From: Pachyseris speciosa
Lineage: Eukaryota; Cnidaria; Anthozoa; Scleractinia; Pachyseridae
NCBI GenBank assembly: GCA_016490735.1
Contig: JAEMWC010000652.1
Coordinates: 396,001 to 460,000 of the forward strand
Direction: 5' to 3'
Length of the DNA: 64,000 nt
This document shows, piece by piece, positions 26,901-41,200 of the stretch; within the stretch, counting starts at the first letter, position 1; every line of letters starts with the position of its first letter. Under the pieces are notes generated by a model. The model made no database searches, had not been told where the DNA came from, and saw nothing but the letters and a program-made list of their open reading frames with translations. The translations under genes were made by a program, and so were the position numbers.

Positions 26901-29900
26901 GTAATGGAAGAAAATTTTCAATAATAACCTATTCATACAGTATTAGTTCATTGTTCGTAAATGTATGCCATAGAGTACTTGGAGACTGTGCTATGCATAA
27001 ATTAATTTATTTCATTTTTTGTCTTTACTTTTTAGTTGTAAATTCCCTATAGCCATATGCTTAGAATAAGGCTTTATTTTCTCACTCATTTACCTGCTTT
27101 TCACAAGTTATTCCCAACTTCAGCCAATTCGTTTCTGAGCTAATTAGCTGAGTCACTTGCCGAGCATATTTGTTCTCGGAGACAGTTGTATAAATTATGA
27201 GTGATGTGCGGTGACGGCACAGTTACTGTTTGGTTATTAGGCTAAAAGCCGTTGATCTCAGTCCAGCGTGCGATAGCGAGTGTGTGCTACTGATCAGCGT
27301 GAGGTTTGTCTTGATTTCGTGATCTTTGTCTCAATTCCCAGCGGCTTTTCCAGCTTGAGTCCACCGACCATACCGAGATGGAGGTCACACGAAACACTGG
27401 ATAACAAAATGAAAACAACAACTGTAAGTGATCCATTGTTTTAAATAGTACTCACGCTATATTAATAATACGATATAGACCGCTCTATGACGGTCTGTAT
27501 TCCACTGTTATTGTCTGTAGAGATAGTGTCTAAGGTGTCTTTCTAACTCAGATTTGTAGCCTGTATAAAGCCGGTAGGCAGACAGAGAGCCACTGAAGTG
27601 ATCCATTCGGTTTGTTTTTTGGTTCTGTTGTTAGGGTGCTGGGCTAAGAGCTTTCGCGTAAGTTTGGGGTCGTATACAAATGCAATAATTACTAAGAACG
27701 CTTTGTTAACTCATGTTCTGCTACAACTTTGTGTCTCAGACTGCTGCCCACATTTCTGTCTCTGAAGGGCGAGGCAGCGTAGAGCGCTAACCAAATTGAT
27801 AATCAGAGAGGGTACGCGGGAAAGGCTCAGAAATCGTACTCATTTGTTTCCCATTCTTTTATTTTAATATCCCTTACTGCTGCAGATTAAGACCTGAGGA
27901 AACACTTTGTTCACCATGTTCTATGCTCTAAAGTAGTCAAATATGGGCTATCAATTTAGCGGACCGTGTACATCAAAGCAATTTGTGAATCTTTTCGAAC
28001 CAAAATGTGTAAGGGCGGTGTACAATAACTAACTTCTACTAAGAGCTCCTTTATGCATCTTGCCAAAGAAAAATACGCAAACTGATGAATATTTTGTATA
28101 AACGCTAGTACAGGGCTACGAAAAATATGCATTCTCTTCGAACGCAAATTGCTAGGTTATTTTGAGCAGTTTACGTACGTGCGCAATAGGCAAATAAACA
28201 ACAGTATAGACGATAAACTAGGGTTCATTTCCTGAAGTAAGCAGAAGTTTGCATTTTATATCATAACCAAATCAATGCGCGCGCTCTGATTGGTCAATCA
28301 GCTATGGTTTATTGTGCCCGTAAACTCATGGAAATTTCGCGCGGCTTCTGAATTATTATATAAAAGCAATAGACCACAAGTTGCTATGTTTTATAGGCTG
28401 ATAAACCACTTGGGATGTTGGAAGAAAACTCTAAGAATCCGTAAATCACTCGCCTGCGGCTCGCTAGCCTTCTAGCTAGCTCTCTATTGGGGTCTCACGC
28501 GAAATTTTTTTCGGGCGCGACTTAACGGCTCGTGATTTACGAATTCTTCGAGTGTTCTTCCAACATCCCGCGTGGTTTATCAGCCTATAAACCATAGAAA
28601 CTTGTGGTCTATTGCTTAAAAATAACCCTCACACAAGCCCTTACACAACAAGAACACATAGAAAGAATCTGTGGTTGGGTTTTTCATAAAACAGTCAAGT
28701 AAAAAAAAAAATAAAATAAAATAAAAGACAAAGCAAAACGAAGCGAACAAATAATGAATACTTTCCATTGCAGAAACAGCTTTTTGTCCGTCAGTTGAAT
28801 ATAAAAGTTCCTAACGGAAATATTTGTAGTGCTGTGTCGGGTTTCATGATCAGTTGTTTGAACAGCGCACAGGGCCACCGATAGATCGCTTTTGTTTAGG
28901 AACAGTAAATATATTAAATGTTTACGCCCTATTCAATTTTGTGGTTCACCTATTTGACGGTGGAAACAATAGGAAAATTGAAATGGAATTTGAGGTTAGG
29001 AACCCCTTCCGCGTCCGAAATTTGGAACATTCCTTTGAATGAAGTGTTTCTTTTGTTTGGCTGAAAAATGGCCATTTTGTCTCATTATTGATTGCGGAAA
29101 ACATGAAATTAGAATACAATTTATGCCTCATGCATTTTTTCTTCCTTTTCAGATAATAAAAATTAAAGACACCTAGTAATCAGTTAGTTAGCTTTCATTT
29201 GAACTACAACATATGAAGATCCTAATAGCACCTTCAAAGTTAGAACCAGATCGTGCAGCGTACTCCGCGTGTTAGAGTTTCATTCATAAACATTTTTTTC
29301 TCGTGACCTTGCTGTTGTTAATATTTGTTTACACTAAGTGAAGATACGTTGTGATTATTTGAGGATTAAAGAGTTGCACCAGGAGTTTTAATAACATTGA
29401 GGTTTTCAATCGGGCACGTAATTTTGTTCCAACATCGTGCAACGCGGTGGATACGACTCAAACGTTTCATCACCTCGTTTTCCCGCCTCCCCGAAAAATT
29501 GTGTACAAGTAGTAAAAAACAAACAAAATGTACTGAAGCAGAACAAAACAAAACAGACCAAGAAACCTATGGAAATACGGAGTCCATTACAAGTGACCTT
29601 AGGGCTGCTTCCTTCAGTGGGACGTTTTTCTTCAGTAGTCATGGCAACCTCCCCATATCTTTTGCATCAAAAAATAGGGAGAAGGAAAACAACTAAAACT
29701 ATCATACAACGAACGGCCGTAAAATTTTATCCCTAAAGAACCCGTTCATATGCACTCAACTCTTGTAATACAGATAGAACAATAGTAACCATAAACCAGG
29801 TCACATCAAAGATAGGGAAGGTTGCAATTGCCGAACGTAGTAGCGTTTCTGACTCAGTCTATCGCTAGACACAAATTGCTTTCAGTATTGGTGATGTAAA

Positions 29901-32900
29901 GTGAGTTCGTAAGCTCAGCCGTTATTCGCCACTTCCACATCTCCCATAATACACTTTTTTTGCCCCCCAAAATTTTGCATAGAGTATATGGGAGATGTGG
30001 TGGTGGCGAATACGACTATTTCAGAAGATACCAACTAGGGCTCTCCAAAAGACCATCCACTTCAATTACTTCATATGAATTAATCAGTCAGTCGAAAATT
30101 TAACAGCGTTTTGGAATTGTACATTTTCTCTCATGCAACAATGTGTTCTGATTGTGACAGTTGGATACACAGTGCAACAAATTAAAAAAAAAATCCAGCT
30201 GTTCAGATCACATGGGAATTTGAGTTGCATCTGCCTCAGGTTAACTTGCACTTAATTTAACTAATCACCTTTCAAGACGGCTACATTGTATACTTGACCC
30301 GCCTTTAAAGCGGACACTCCAGTCTCTATTAAGCTTGCACTTTTGGTTTCCGAAAGGGAGCTCCACACTGCAGGATTACACCTTCAGACGGTCAAAACGT
30401 TAGATTTACCACGTGGACCACTTAACGCTGAAAGGGAGATAGACATAGTATGTTTGATTCAACCTAAGACAGCATACACGTTTTTCTTTAGGTAACCTAG
30501 ATCCGATGTAGTCTAACAATCGAGAGACAGGGCTGTATGAATGAAATGTAATCAAGAGTCAATTTACTGCTCATCAAGGTCCTTCCATCCACCCTTTCTA
30601 AATTTGTTTTCCAAACTTAACAGGACAGCGTCGACTTGTCGATCAGTGGTCACGTGACAGTTCGTCCCATCCATCCCAGCATCCTTTCGAGGCAGCACTG
30701 TTTCCAAGTGACCACGCCTCATGAGACAAAGTATTTTTCGTGTCGAAGTTCTCAGGAGCTTGAAAAATGGGTCGTGAGGTAAGGACACAATTTCGTCAAA
30801 AATATCTTAAACGTAATTTACCAATACTCTGTTCTTTCTCTGAAGTTCCTGCGGTTGCTTCTAGTAAATGAGTAGAAATAGTAACTGAAATAAAACTAAC
30901 CGTAAACTCCCTAGAAAATGAAAGGTGGAGGCTCAAGGGGCATCTGTCCCGTAAATTGTTGAGATTCACTTTAACGCGAGCATCCAGGCATTCCTATAGC
31001 TTAAAATCGACAGGAACACTTTTTCTTTAGTTCAAATAGTGTAATATAACTCACCGCAACACTTTTTAACCTTGCCGTATGATGTAGCTGGCCATTTTAG
31101 ACTTCAGTGATGCTAACGCTCCGCTCGCGGCATACCACTGAGTAAACCCCCTGGGTATATAATTAGGCAAATCCCCATCTGAGGCGAAGTGAAACTCCAA
31201 GTTAACAGCCTTTCAGGTAACAACAACAACAACAACAACGACAACAATCTATTCATACTAATCGATAAATTTGAAAATATAAAAGAATAGAAATAAGCAA
31301 TTAACGAGATTTCTCAAACCCGCAGTTGAACTTATACATTGATCATGGCGACTACAGTGATGAGCTCAAATTAATAGCTAATTAAAGAAAAAGAGATTAC
31401 GTATACAATAATTGCAATGAAACCGAATGAAAGGTGAAATTCAATCAATCACCAGATTTATGAATTTTAGTTAGGGTGTCGACAACATAACAGCTCTAGC
31501 CGGTTAGTGTTCGGTGTATGAATCACCATGATTTCCGCTTAAACTGGTTTTGGTTTCTGTTGCTTCTTTTCAGCTTTATGCTTGACTTATGACGAGACAA
31601 TTCCGTTCTTTCACTTGCTGCGAGCTGCTTAATTTAAATTTGGTAATACAAAACTAATCTCTTGTCAAGTAGAATTGATTTGTCTTTGTTTCCGGGTTTT
31701 CCGTAAAGCAAGTCATAAATTCAATAAAACAGGTCCTTTCATTCAATTTTGAAAGCTCGTGTATCACCAGGCGATGACAAAATAAATTCCATATTTGGCG
31801 GGGCATTGCGTAAAGTTACACAGGGAAAAGGCGAATAATTTTTAAAACGGAAGAGGACAACATTACAACATTTCTTTGATTGACAGCAAGTCAGTTTTGT
31901 CTAAGTTTAAAAAGCTATAAGAAGAAAAGATGTCATCATTTCTGTGTGGTGTAAAGTGTGCTCTAACATGGTCCGTGAACAAAGACACTCATTCAGGTAA
32001 AATATGTTAACTTATTCTTATGTTCTGGGTCTTCTGGGTCACGAAATCTTTAAAACTGACTAAATATCATGGTCGTTTTTCGCGTTTATTTTTATAATGA
32101 TTGCGAACTATTTCCCTTGTGGAATTACTATAGATCAGTGGTGAAACTAGCCGACATAAGCAGACAGTAAAAATACCTCATCATTGTACAGGAAGTTTGG
32201 ATCGAAAGAATTATTCTCCTTTTCTTTAAAGGATAGAATGGGAGAATGATGCTTTGTGTTTAAAAATATTTAGTCACTAAGATTTCAATTCCTTTATCGT
32301 AGAAAATTTACTATGTTAATTTATTGAACACGTGTATTGTTCCTTCGGCTCCACAGCATAAAGAAATCGATCCAGCCGACCAGAGATGTTCAGTATAGAA
32401 CAGACATCGGCTTAACAGTATGGATTGTCGAGGCCAAAGGACTCACTGACAAACCGAAACGAAGGTAAACCAATCAATTCAAAGGATCAGTACTCAGCAC
32501 TTCTTTCAAAGTTCTTTTGATTTTCTTATCGCGCTATGCCAACTATATTTTGTCAATATCCCAAATGACTGATTGACACACCAATATTCAGTCATGACAC
32601 GAGTTAGAGTTGATATTTTCACTGAAAGGCTCGAACTTCAGTGGTAATCAGATTAAATGATTTTCTCGGTCACGTCAACGTGGTTAAATTTCGAAACTGA
32701 AACACATGGCTGTCGAATTTAAGGCAAATAGATTACCTTAACTCGATTATTCCATCTTGGGTTTTATAATGTTTCTAAATCTAGCTGAATTTCTATACCG
32801 AAGAGCGGAATGAAGTTATGGAGACCCATAGAAGTCCATGTTTACATTTTAAATGCTATATGACTGCAATAACAGAGGTGGAATAACTACGAAGCTATCT

Positions 32901-35900
32901 TTAGTTAAAATGTATCATAAATGTTTCTCTATACAATGTAGGCTCGTTATCTATAGATTACTAAGGACAGCGTCGTGAATTCATCCCTATACCGCTCAAT
33001 ATTCTTCGACTTTGAGCCATATTTTTGTGTAACTGATATTCCTGCAGTTATGTAAAGGCTTTGCGAAAGTGTTGACATGTTCTGTGTAATTTGTATATTC
33101 TAGGTTTTTCTGCGAGCTATTTTTCGACAAAGTCATCTACGCTAAAACATCTTCCAAGACCAAGTCAGATATTTTATTTTGGGGAGAAAATTTTGCCTTC
33201 AAGTGAGTCTTCTGAGGTGTATAATATACATAGTATATGTAGAGAGGGATGGAAGTTGTTGAGTAAAGAGCAGCAGTTTCTATTGTCACGTCCTTATTTC
33301 CTGACAGACTGAAAGGCGAAACACAGAACGGGCATTTCATTTTGAGCGTCTAGCCTGGAAATCCCCACTTGAGTAGTCAATCAACTTTTAGGATCACTGA
33401 GGCGCGAATTGTCGAATTCTTTTGGAAGAATTTTGTAGTGAAAGTATAGTAAAGCTCCAGCAACGTTCCTGGAATAAGGAAATAACTTTGTTTCTGATTT
33501 TAAAATATCATTCTCCCCACGGGTCTGTACAAACCATGAAGAAGTAGTTTAGAGAATATAGAGACAAATCAACCAAATAACAGTATTTCTGAATAGTCAT
33601 ATATACATAGCCGTCAGTTGTTTCCTTCCGGTGCTTTACAAGTTTGACTCTGTTGTGATGCCTTTCAGTGATTTGCCTGAAGTTAAGACCATCACGGTGC
33701 AGATTTACAAGGAAGCCGATGGCAAAAACAAGAAAGAGAAAAGAAAGCCTATCGGTGAGTAACGATAACTTTATCTTCTGCCAGTTCACTCATAGAAAAT
33801 CAATCGTCCATGATTTGTTCTGTGACACGCCTGAGTTAGGCTGGGTGTTTATACCATATTGGCCACATTTTGACAGCAGGATGATCTTCTGTAGACATGT
33901 ATGTGTTTCGTGGCTTTGGCCTCGGTTAAGAAAGAATTAAAAAAGGAACGGCGACTCCTCGCTGTCTAACCAGGAAATATTGTTTCCCAGTTGAGACCTA
34001 TCGGCAAGCACAGGGCATGCCTTTAGCTCAGTTGTTAAGAGGATGTTTGCCTCCACAACAATTTATAGTCAGGCTGCCATGGTTTGTTTCTGTATATACC
34101 AATCCTCTATTTGTCATGCAGGCTCTGTGGATGTACCAGTCGACTCTTTGGACATGGGGGTTGAGGTGGAAAAATGGTACCCTGTTACTATGGAGAGCAG
34201 TAAAACGAACGGTGGAGAAGCGCCGAGCATTAGACTCCGGTTTAAATATCAGGTATTTTGTAACACTGCCCTTTGTTTTTCAATAAATGACATGTTGTAT
34301 CTTGACATGTGGCTTCAATCTTGTATGAAGTTCTTTCGCCTTCAGCTCCATATTGAAGAAAACGTTTTTAATCACTTGGCTGTTTTTATTTCTCTTAACA
34401 GAAAGTCTCCATTCTCCCGGTCAAGTGCTATAATGAACTATTAGAGGTACCGATTTTGTTTTTGTTTCTTTGTTCGATTTGGCTTCTTCTTCTTTCCTGT
34501 TGTTATGCTATTGTAAGGACAGGCGTTACAGCGTTAGGTTGTGTGAGTGACCAAGTCAACACTGGACACCCACAAGAAGAAGTCAAGTATTAAATAAAAA
34601 CACACTGATTTGTTTGATTTTGAGTTGAACCTGCCATAAAACCTGACTTAAAAGTGAGACCTGACTGCGATTCCTTGTGCTATACTAACATAACACAAGC
34701 CATGTTTCCATACCCCCTTCCCACGTACACATGTGGCAGCTGAGAGTAAAAGTTGCCCTGTTAACCTTGTTTTATTCATCGCATGTTGTATTCTTTTCAG
34801 TATTTAAAGCGCAACTACATGACAATTTGTCAAGCCTTAGAACCTGTGGTCAGCGTTAAGCTTAAGGTTTGTAGATTTCATGTTTATTAACTATTGATTG
34901 AATCTAATCAATACTGTTAATTTAATTCCTCAATGCAATGATTCGTTTTTCAACACAGGACGAAATTTCTCGAGTGCTGTTAAGAATCTTGCAGGCCAAT
35001 GGAAAAGCGACGGAGTTTCTTGCAAGTATTGTTCTGGAGGAAGTGAAAAATTTAGGTAAATGTATTTTTAAAATAACCCTCTTATAAGAAGGTCGTTGAT
35101 TATTATACAAAAACAATGAGCAATTTCTGTTGTTGTTTTTTGTTAGCAATTTTATTAGAGCTAGCTTTCTGAAATCAAATGTTTTGTTCGATCACTGTTG
35201 AAGGCTTTATTGTACTGACTCATCGTTTTTAACACATCTTGCAGAAGATGAAAACCTTGTATTTCGTGGTAATTCCTTTGCGACAAAAGCTATGGATTCA
35301 TACATGAAAATGATTGGTGAATCGGTAAGCCAGGAACGTTTTCTAAGTTTTGTAACCCGCGTTTCGTTCTTTTACGGAGTCGCCGAGAGATAAGGCCGCA
35401 GATAATAGTTTACGTATAAATAAACTCGCCAAGATTGCTGTTCTTGTTGGGTTAGTTTTTTCAACGTAGCGTCGATGACAAAACAATATAGGCTATTTCC
35501 GAATTACCTTTGGCTTCTTCTTCAAAGCGAGTCCTAGAGCTCATGCTTTCATATGAAAATAAGTTTTTATTCGCATGCAAATTAAACTCATTTTCGTACG
35601 AATGGTTGAGGACCAGGGCTCGCTTTGAAAAAGAGGCCAAAGGAAATACGGAAATGGCCTATTGATCCAAGGGACCATCTCGTCGTCCATTGCGTGTACT
35701 CTTTACATAAAGGAATACTTACGACTCTGATGTGTCCAACGCGACCTAAACTCTTGCCAAAATTTCATTTCATGAAATCAGCATTGATGTCAGTGAACAA
35801 GACCTAAGATCCTTGCAATAATTTATTACTACAGATGTCGCCGCTCAGCAAATAACTGAAGTTTAGCTATGTCACCCTTGGCCTTGTAATGCGGGTAGAG

Positions 35901-38171
35901 CGCCTTAATTAATTGACTGTTTATCACAGCGAACGAGTGTCTTCCCGTTGCTCACTTTAAATCAGCAGTTTTTACATTTTCTATTTCTTACGCTCTTCAA
36001 CTATCTTTAAAATGCAAACCGCAGTATACAAAAATGATTTTTATGTTACGAAACAAACGTTTTTCCCTCAGTACTTACAAGAAACACTTGGAGACTTTGT
36101 TCAGTCGATCTACGAGTTTGAAGAAGATTGTGAGGTAAGATTGTGTTCTGTTCTCATTGCCTACAGCAATGAAAGTAAACCTAACTTGCAAGTGCATGTG
36201 GTTACTTGTGGTCAAGGTTAGAGGTAGTGCGCCACCAAATATGTTATTAACATTAAAGAAATCTTTTCTCAGGTCGACCCCTCCAAAAAGACATCCGGGA
36301 ATATTGAAACCAACAAAGAAAACCTAAAGACATTTGTTGAGAAGGTCTGGAGCCTGATCATGTGCTCATCCTGCTTCTTTCCAAGGTAAGACTGTCGCTC
36401 GTGACTTATATGTGCCTGATAATCTTTCCTCTTTTTTTATCGATTCTCTTTTAGAACTCTGTAGTCAGCTCTATATTTGGCTTGTACGTGCTCTGCCGCT
36501 TTAGCATACCTGGAGCAGTTATCATTTATTTTTTAACGTTGAGAGAATTGCATATACTATTGTTTACAAAATTCCCTGGGTATCATGGATAACATAGTGC
36601 CCCCCTCCCCTCCACCCTGTAAAACTACACACAATGAAATAAAAGCACAGAATATTTCCCTGACAGAACACAGCTGGTTATGACCAAAGCGCAGCTTATT
36701 AAATACAACTTAAACTCATCTTTGATACAATTTTGTCCTTCAGTGATCTTAGAGCTACGTTTCACGAATTCCGTCGTTGGCATGAGGGAGGAAGTGAGGA
36801 TTTGAGCACAAAATTGATCAGGTCAGCCAAAGGTTTTCAGAAATTTTATTGTTGGGGACAATTACATTTGCCTAAGAGTAAAACATGAAGAACAAGTACA
36901 GCTTAGCTTTCCAGATCTAGTTCTAGATAATCACTTGCCCACCTATAAGTTATTTTTTACTGTAGTCTTTTTATCTGCTGATAAGTAAAAGTGGAAGGTG
37001 TCTTGACTGGTTTGAAATTTGAAGTCGTGCCTATTGCAAGTCCCAAACCCGAACCTGTTGAAAGGTCGCTATTTTAACTTTAATAGGAGGGGTGGGGTGG
37101 GTGCGAAAGGAAGACTGACAACTGAAAAATTATTTGTATATTTCTTTTTAGTGGTTCCATCTTCTTGCGGTTTTTGTGCCCTGCCATTCTTTCTCCAAGC
37201 TTGTTTCATTTGGTACAAGGTTAGTGATGTATGTGTAATTTGACTCTCGTAAGATCCATATTATGGTAATACATGTCGACATACGGGGAAACACTGAGTA
37301 TAATTGGTGATGCTCCAGTTAAAACGTTCGAATTCGACCCTTTTCCTAGCACTGGGAAATCACATCGTATTCTAATTCGCCTTTAATACTGATCATGTTG
37401 CAGAATACCCAGACGAGAAAACGTCAAGAGCTCTAACACTAATTGCCAAGGTGGTGCAAAATTTGGCCAACTTCACCAGGTGAATATCTGTTCTTAGTGC
37501 GTATTCTAAAATAGCGTGTATCGACATCTGTCGAGAAAATAACTTGCTGTTTCTAATCTGTGCCGAAGCTATTGTTGTTGTTGTTTTTGTTGGTTTGTTT
37601 TGTTTTGTTTTTTAACCAATGCCAACAAGCTCTGTTTGTTTTACAGGTTTGGTGGAAAAGAAGAATATATGGGCTTCATGAACGGATTTGTTGAAAAAGA
37701 GTTCGTAAACATGAGAAGATTTATCGACGACATATCAGTAAGTTGCAATGTTGTAAAACTTTACTATGAAACGCAACTGAAAGACGGACAGTACGCTATT
37801 TAGGACTTGTAAAAGTACGATATGAGTAATCAAGCTCTTTGCAAAACGAGAAGACCTGTACAGTTCCAAACTAGATACATGTTACATGTCATATTCCGAA
37901 TGGGACGCGACTTGGAGTTATTGTTAATCGTAGGTGTGTTCACCTTGAAGTGAGAAACTTGCTTATTTTGTATTATGGTGAATTCTTCAGAAACAGTCGA
38001 GATCGGACACTTCTGAAAACCAATATGAAGGAATCATCGATAGCGGACGGGAACTGGCTCTTATGTACAACATCTTAAAAGATGTCACTAGCAAAATGAA
38101 CCAGGTTGGTTTGTCAATGAATTTTTTTGTTTTCTTATGTCTAAATGTCAAATGGGACCGTGACGCAAGTC

Positions 38172-38243
<72 letters not shown>

Positions 38244-41200
38244 AAACAATAATAATAATAATAATAATAATTTATTAAAGTCGTAAATCTCTCTAGCCAA
38301 GCGCAGATGCTCTACTAATTGGGGAGACTAAATCAAATCAAATTTAAATAAAGTAGAATCAAATCAAATCAAATCAAATGTTGGTTTCTGGGGAGAAGAG
38401 AAAACCGGAGTACCCGGAGAAAAACCTCTCGGAGCAGAGTACAGAACCAACAAACTCAGCCCACTTATGACGCCGAGTACGATAATCGAACCCGGGTGTC
38501 ATTGGTGGATGTTGAGCGCTCTCACCACTGCGCCAACTCTGCTCCCCCCCCCCCCCCAAAAATGCTCTGCTCCCCCAATGCAAATGCCGACATGTATATT
38601 CTCTGCTCCAACCTCTTCATATTTCTTTTGGAATAGGTTAGGAAACGTCAAGAATTTTATCTTTGTGATCGTTAACTTTATTCTCGTGAACTGTGGGGCA
38701 ACAACAAGCATGTTGTTGTTGATCAGCCCTTGTCCTTGTATCTTTGAAAACTTGATCTATACTGTAGTTTTCTCAAATTTATTGCTCACCAAAAAAAAAA
38801 ACACAAATGTTTGATCCTTCTTTAGGATGCCGTGGAGACCCTTCGCCCTCTACAGTTTATTCTCAAGTCACTGCAAGAGACGTACCACGACTCGGAAAGG
38901 AATTTTGTTCTTGGAAATGAAAGTTTGGTGGCGCATCGGAAATGGGCGTCGTCATCGGACCTAGTTACCGATCAAGACAAGAGCAACATCACTCTCACGC
39001 CGGTATCACAAATCAGAATCATGAAATCGTCTAAAAGAGTGCAGAATCCAACTGCTGATAAATCGTCAGACGCAAATCTCGTTTATAACGGGAGCACACC
39101 GACCGCGACTCCTCCCGAACGTTTAACTGTGTCTCGCTATGATCGGTCTATTCTGTCACCTATTTCCGATGTTGATCCTCCTGGCTCCTCGCCCAGGAAA
39201 AGAGTATCTTACGATGACAACTTACAAAGTAGCCTTCGACGGCGCTCATATCGGAGGGCGATCGCTTCTGATGACAACAGTGATCAAAGTTCACTTGAAC
39301 GTGGTCGAAGTTCTTTAGAAAAGCAAACGATACCGACGAAAGCTTCGGATGTACATCGGCGGTCACGCACGGAGGGACCTCTGATCATATCCAGTGGTGA
39401 TGGTGAGAGTCCAGTTGATAGTCGTGTGATTTACCAGGGAGATAACGCACATAAGAGACAATCCAGGACACTTCCTGATACGCGCAGATACAGCAACGAA
39501 GGAAGAAGACCTTTGCCCGGTAACAAATCGTCAGTGATAACAGATCAATCCCGGACGTCCTCACCCGACAGACAGTCAACACCCAGGGCCACCTCGCCCA
39601 AACCATCGCCGTTTGCCTCGAGTAATGCGCTAAGGAGGTCATCTGGTGAGAGAGAAGCCTATTCTTCATCGTCGTCACCCAGATCTTCTCCCAGATCATC
39701 GCGCACCAGCAGCAGCTCGGCTAAGTTCCTGAACCCGGCTCACGTGGCTCGCAGTCCGTCGCGGACCAGCAGCAGCTCTAGCGGTAGTGACGAGAGTTGG
39801 CATAGTGTGGCAAGCAGCATTGAAGGAGGCGGCAGAAGAAGGGTGCGGAAGATGCCACGGACACCCAGTCCGGAGGATAGAAGGATTGAAACCGAGTAAG
39901 CAACACATTTCAAATAAGTAGTTATTTACAAGCTAGTTGAACTGCAAACACTACTTTTACTTCCCTTTACCAATCAAGGAAAACTCACACCCGCACGATT
40001 CGCATTTCTCAAGTTGCCACTTCCGTGACCTTCTCCTGCCCCCTTACCTCTCCCCTCCGTCGCATGAATAGCAACACACACTTCCACGACAAAACTCCAT
40101 CTGTCTGAAACACAAGTGGTACTTAAAAGTGACGTGGGCGGCGTTAGAAACAAGCATACTATGTGGTTTTCCAAAGTCATTCAGTTGATGGACTAAGTAC
40201 ACCTATTTTCTTGTCGTTTGAAAGCGTTTTTCTTTTTCTTACACTTCTTTCCATAGAATACTGAGGTTCCTACCTTCGGCAAGATACTCTTTTTCATGCA
40301 CCAATTAGCATGAAAGTTTCGTTTATAACCTTTAGAAATTAACGCTTTGAGTTCAGCATTTGTACAAATTTGCTCAAAGGGGACAGCATTATAAACAATA
40401 TACAAGTACAGCCAATTAGCTCACTGTAGCATTCGCAAATTCTCCTAAATACCTTTGTCTCTAAAGACGAGTATTAATGTTGTCATCATGATGCCGTGTG
40501 GTGTTTTTACTACTTAGTCCGTCGTCCGTTACGAGAAAGAACATTACCAAATTTGAGATCGGAAACCAGGAAAACGGCTGTGAAGATCTTTACTAAAAAA
40601 TGACTAAAACTTACTCAGCAACGTTTACAGGCTGAAAATGTCCGTCTGAGAACGTGTCTTCACTTAAAAATATTGGCCCTAACTTATTTAATCTGGACCA
40701 GTAATATTCAGCTCTTTTATGAACTGAGTATGTTGAAAGTAATTCATTCTGGCGTTCCGCGCGACATACTATTTGAGCTCTATTATTTCGGCTCGAGCGA
40801 TCATTATGTTGCCGTTTTCAATGGGATAAAAGAGTCCTCGTAATCTACAAATCACCTATCAATACCCTTGAGAGTTAAATAGGGTAAGTGCCTCTCCTTT
40901 GTTCTGTCATCTTTGAGATGCAAATTTTCTTCCCGTTGCTCTGGAACACAGACAAAAGACATCTATTATTCCCTTCAAAAATAGCTTTCTCGCAATATAA
41001 ATGTATTTTTCCATAGCCTCTAATCATTTTAACACATCATCAGTTTGAATAACACTCTTTCAGCCCTGACGAATGTAAAGACATCAACGCTGTGGATCAT
41101 TCTTAATTTCTCATCTGGGCTTTTTTGATTTCTTTTTTTGTAACAGCGTAATTTGGGAAAGAATGGCACCGAGAGCAGAGCCCGAGGACTTCGTTAATGG

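Larger units (their letters stand above)
24989..30623. other. Long introns near the 5' end of the RasGAP gene
   Basis: Apart from the exon at 27342-27423, the fold-back element at 28363 and the hairpin at 29922, no coding frame with splice sites was found. The 29397-29736 open frames on both strands look like chance. Confidence 0.4.

Noticed and set aside
29397..29736. Three overlapping frames of 78-99 codons
   Set aside because: Different frames of the same A-rich stretch; no splice sites in phase with the RasGAP exons.
34017..34075. tRNA-like TTTAGCTCAGTTGTTAAGAG in a RasGAP intron
   Set aside because: Only an A-box-like stretch; no B-box or cloverleaf could be formed.
34017..34444. 89- and 133-codon + frames
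   Set aside because: They overlap the C2 exons of the RasGAP gene in the wrong frame or read through introns.
39385..39908. Minus-strand frames of 70-104 codons under the large RasGAP exon
   Set aside because: Shadows of the Ser/Arg-rich coding sequence on the + strand.
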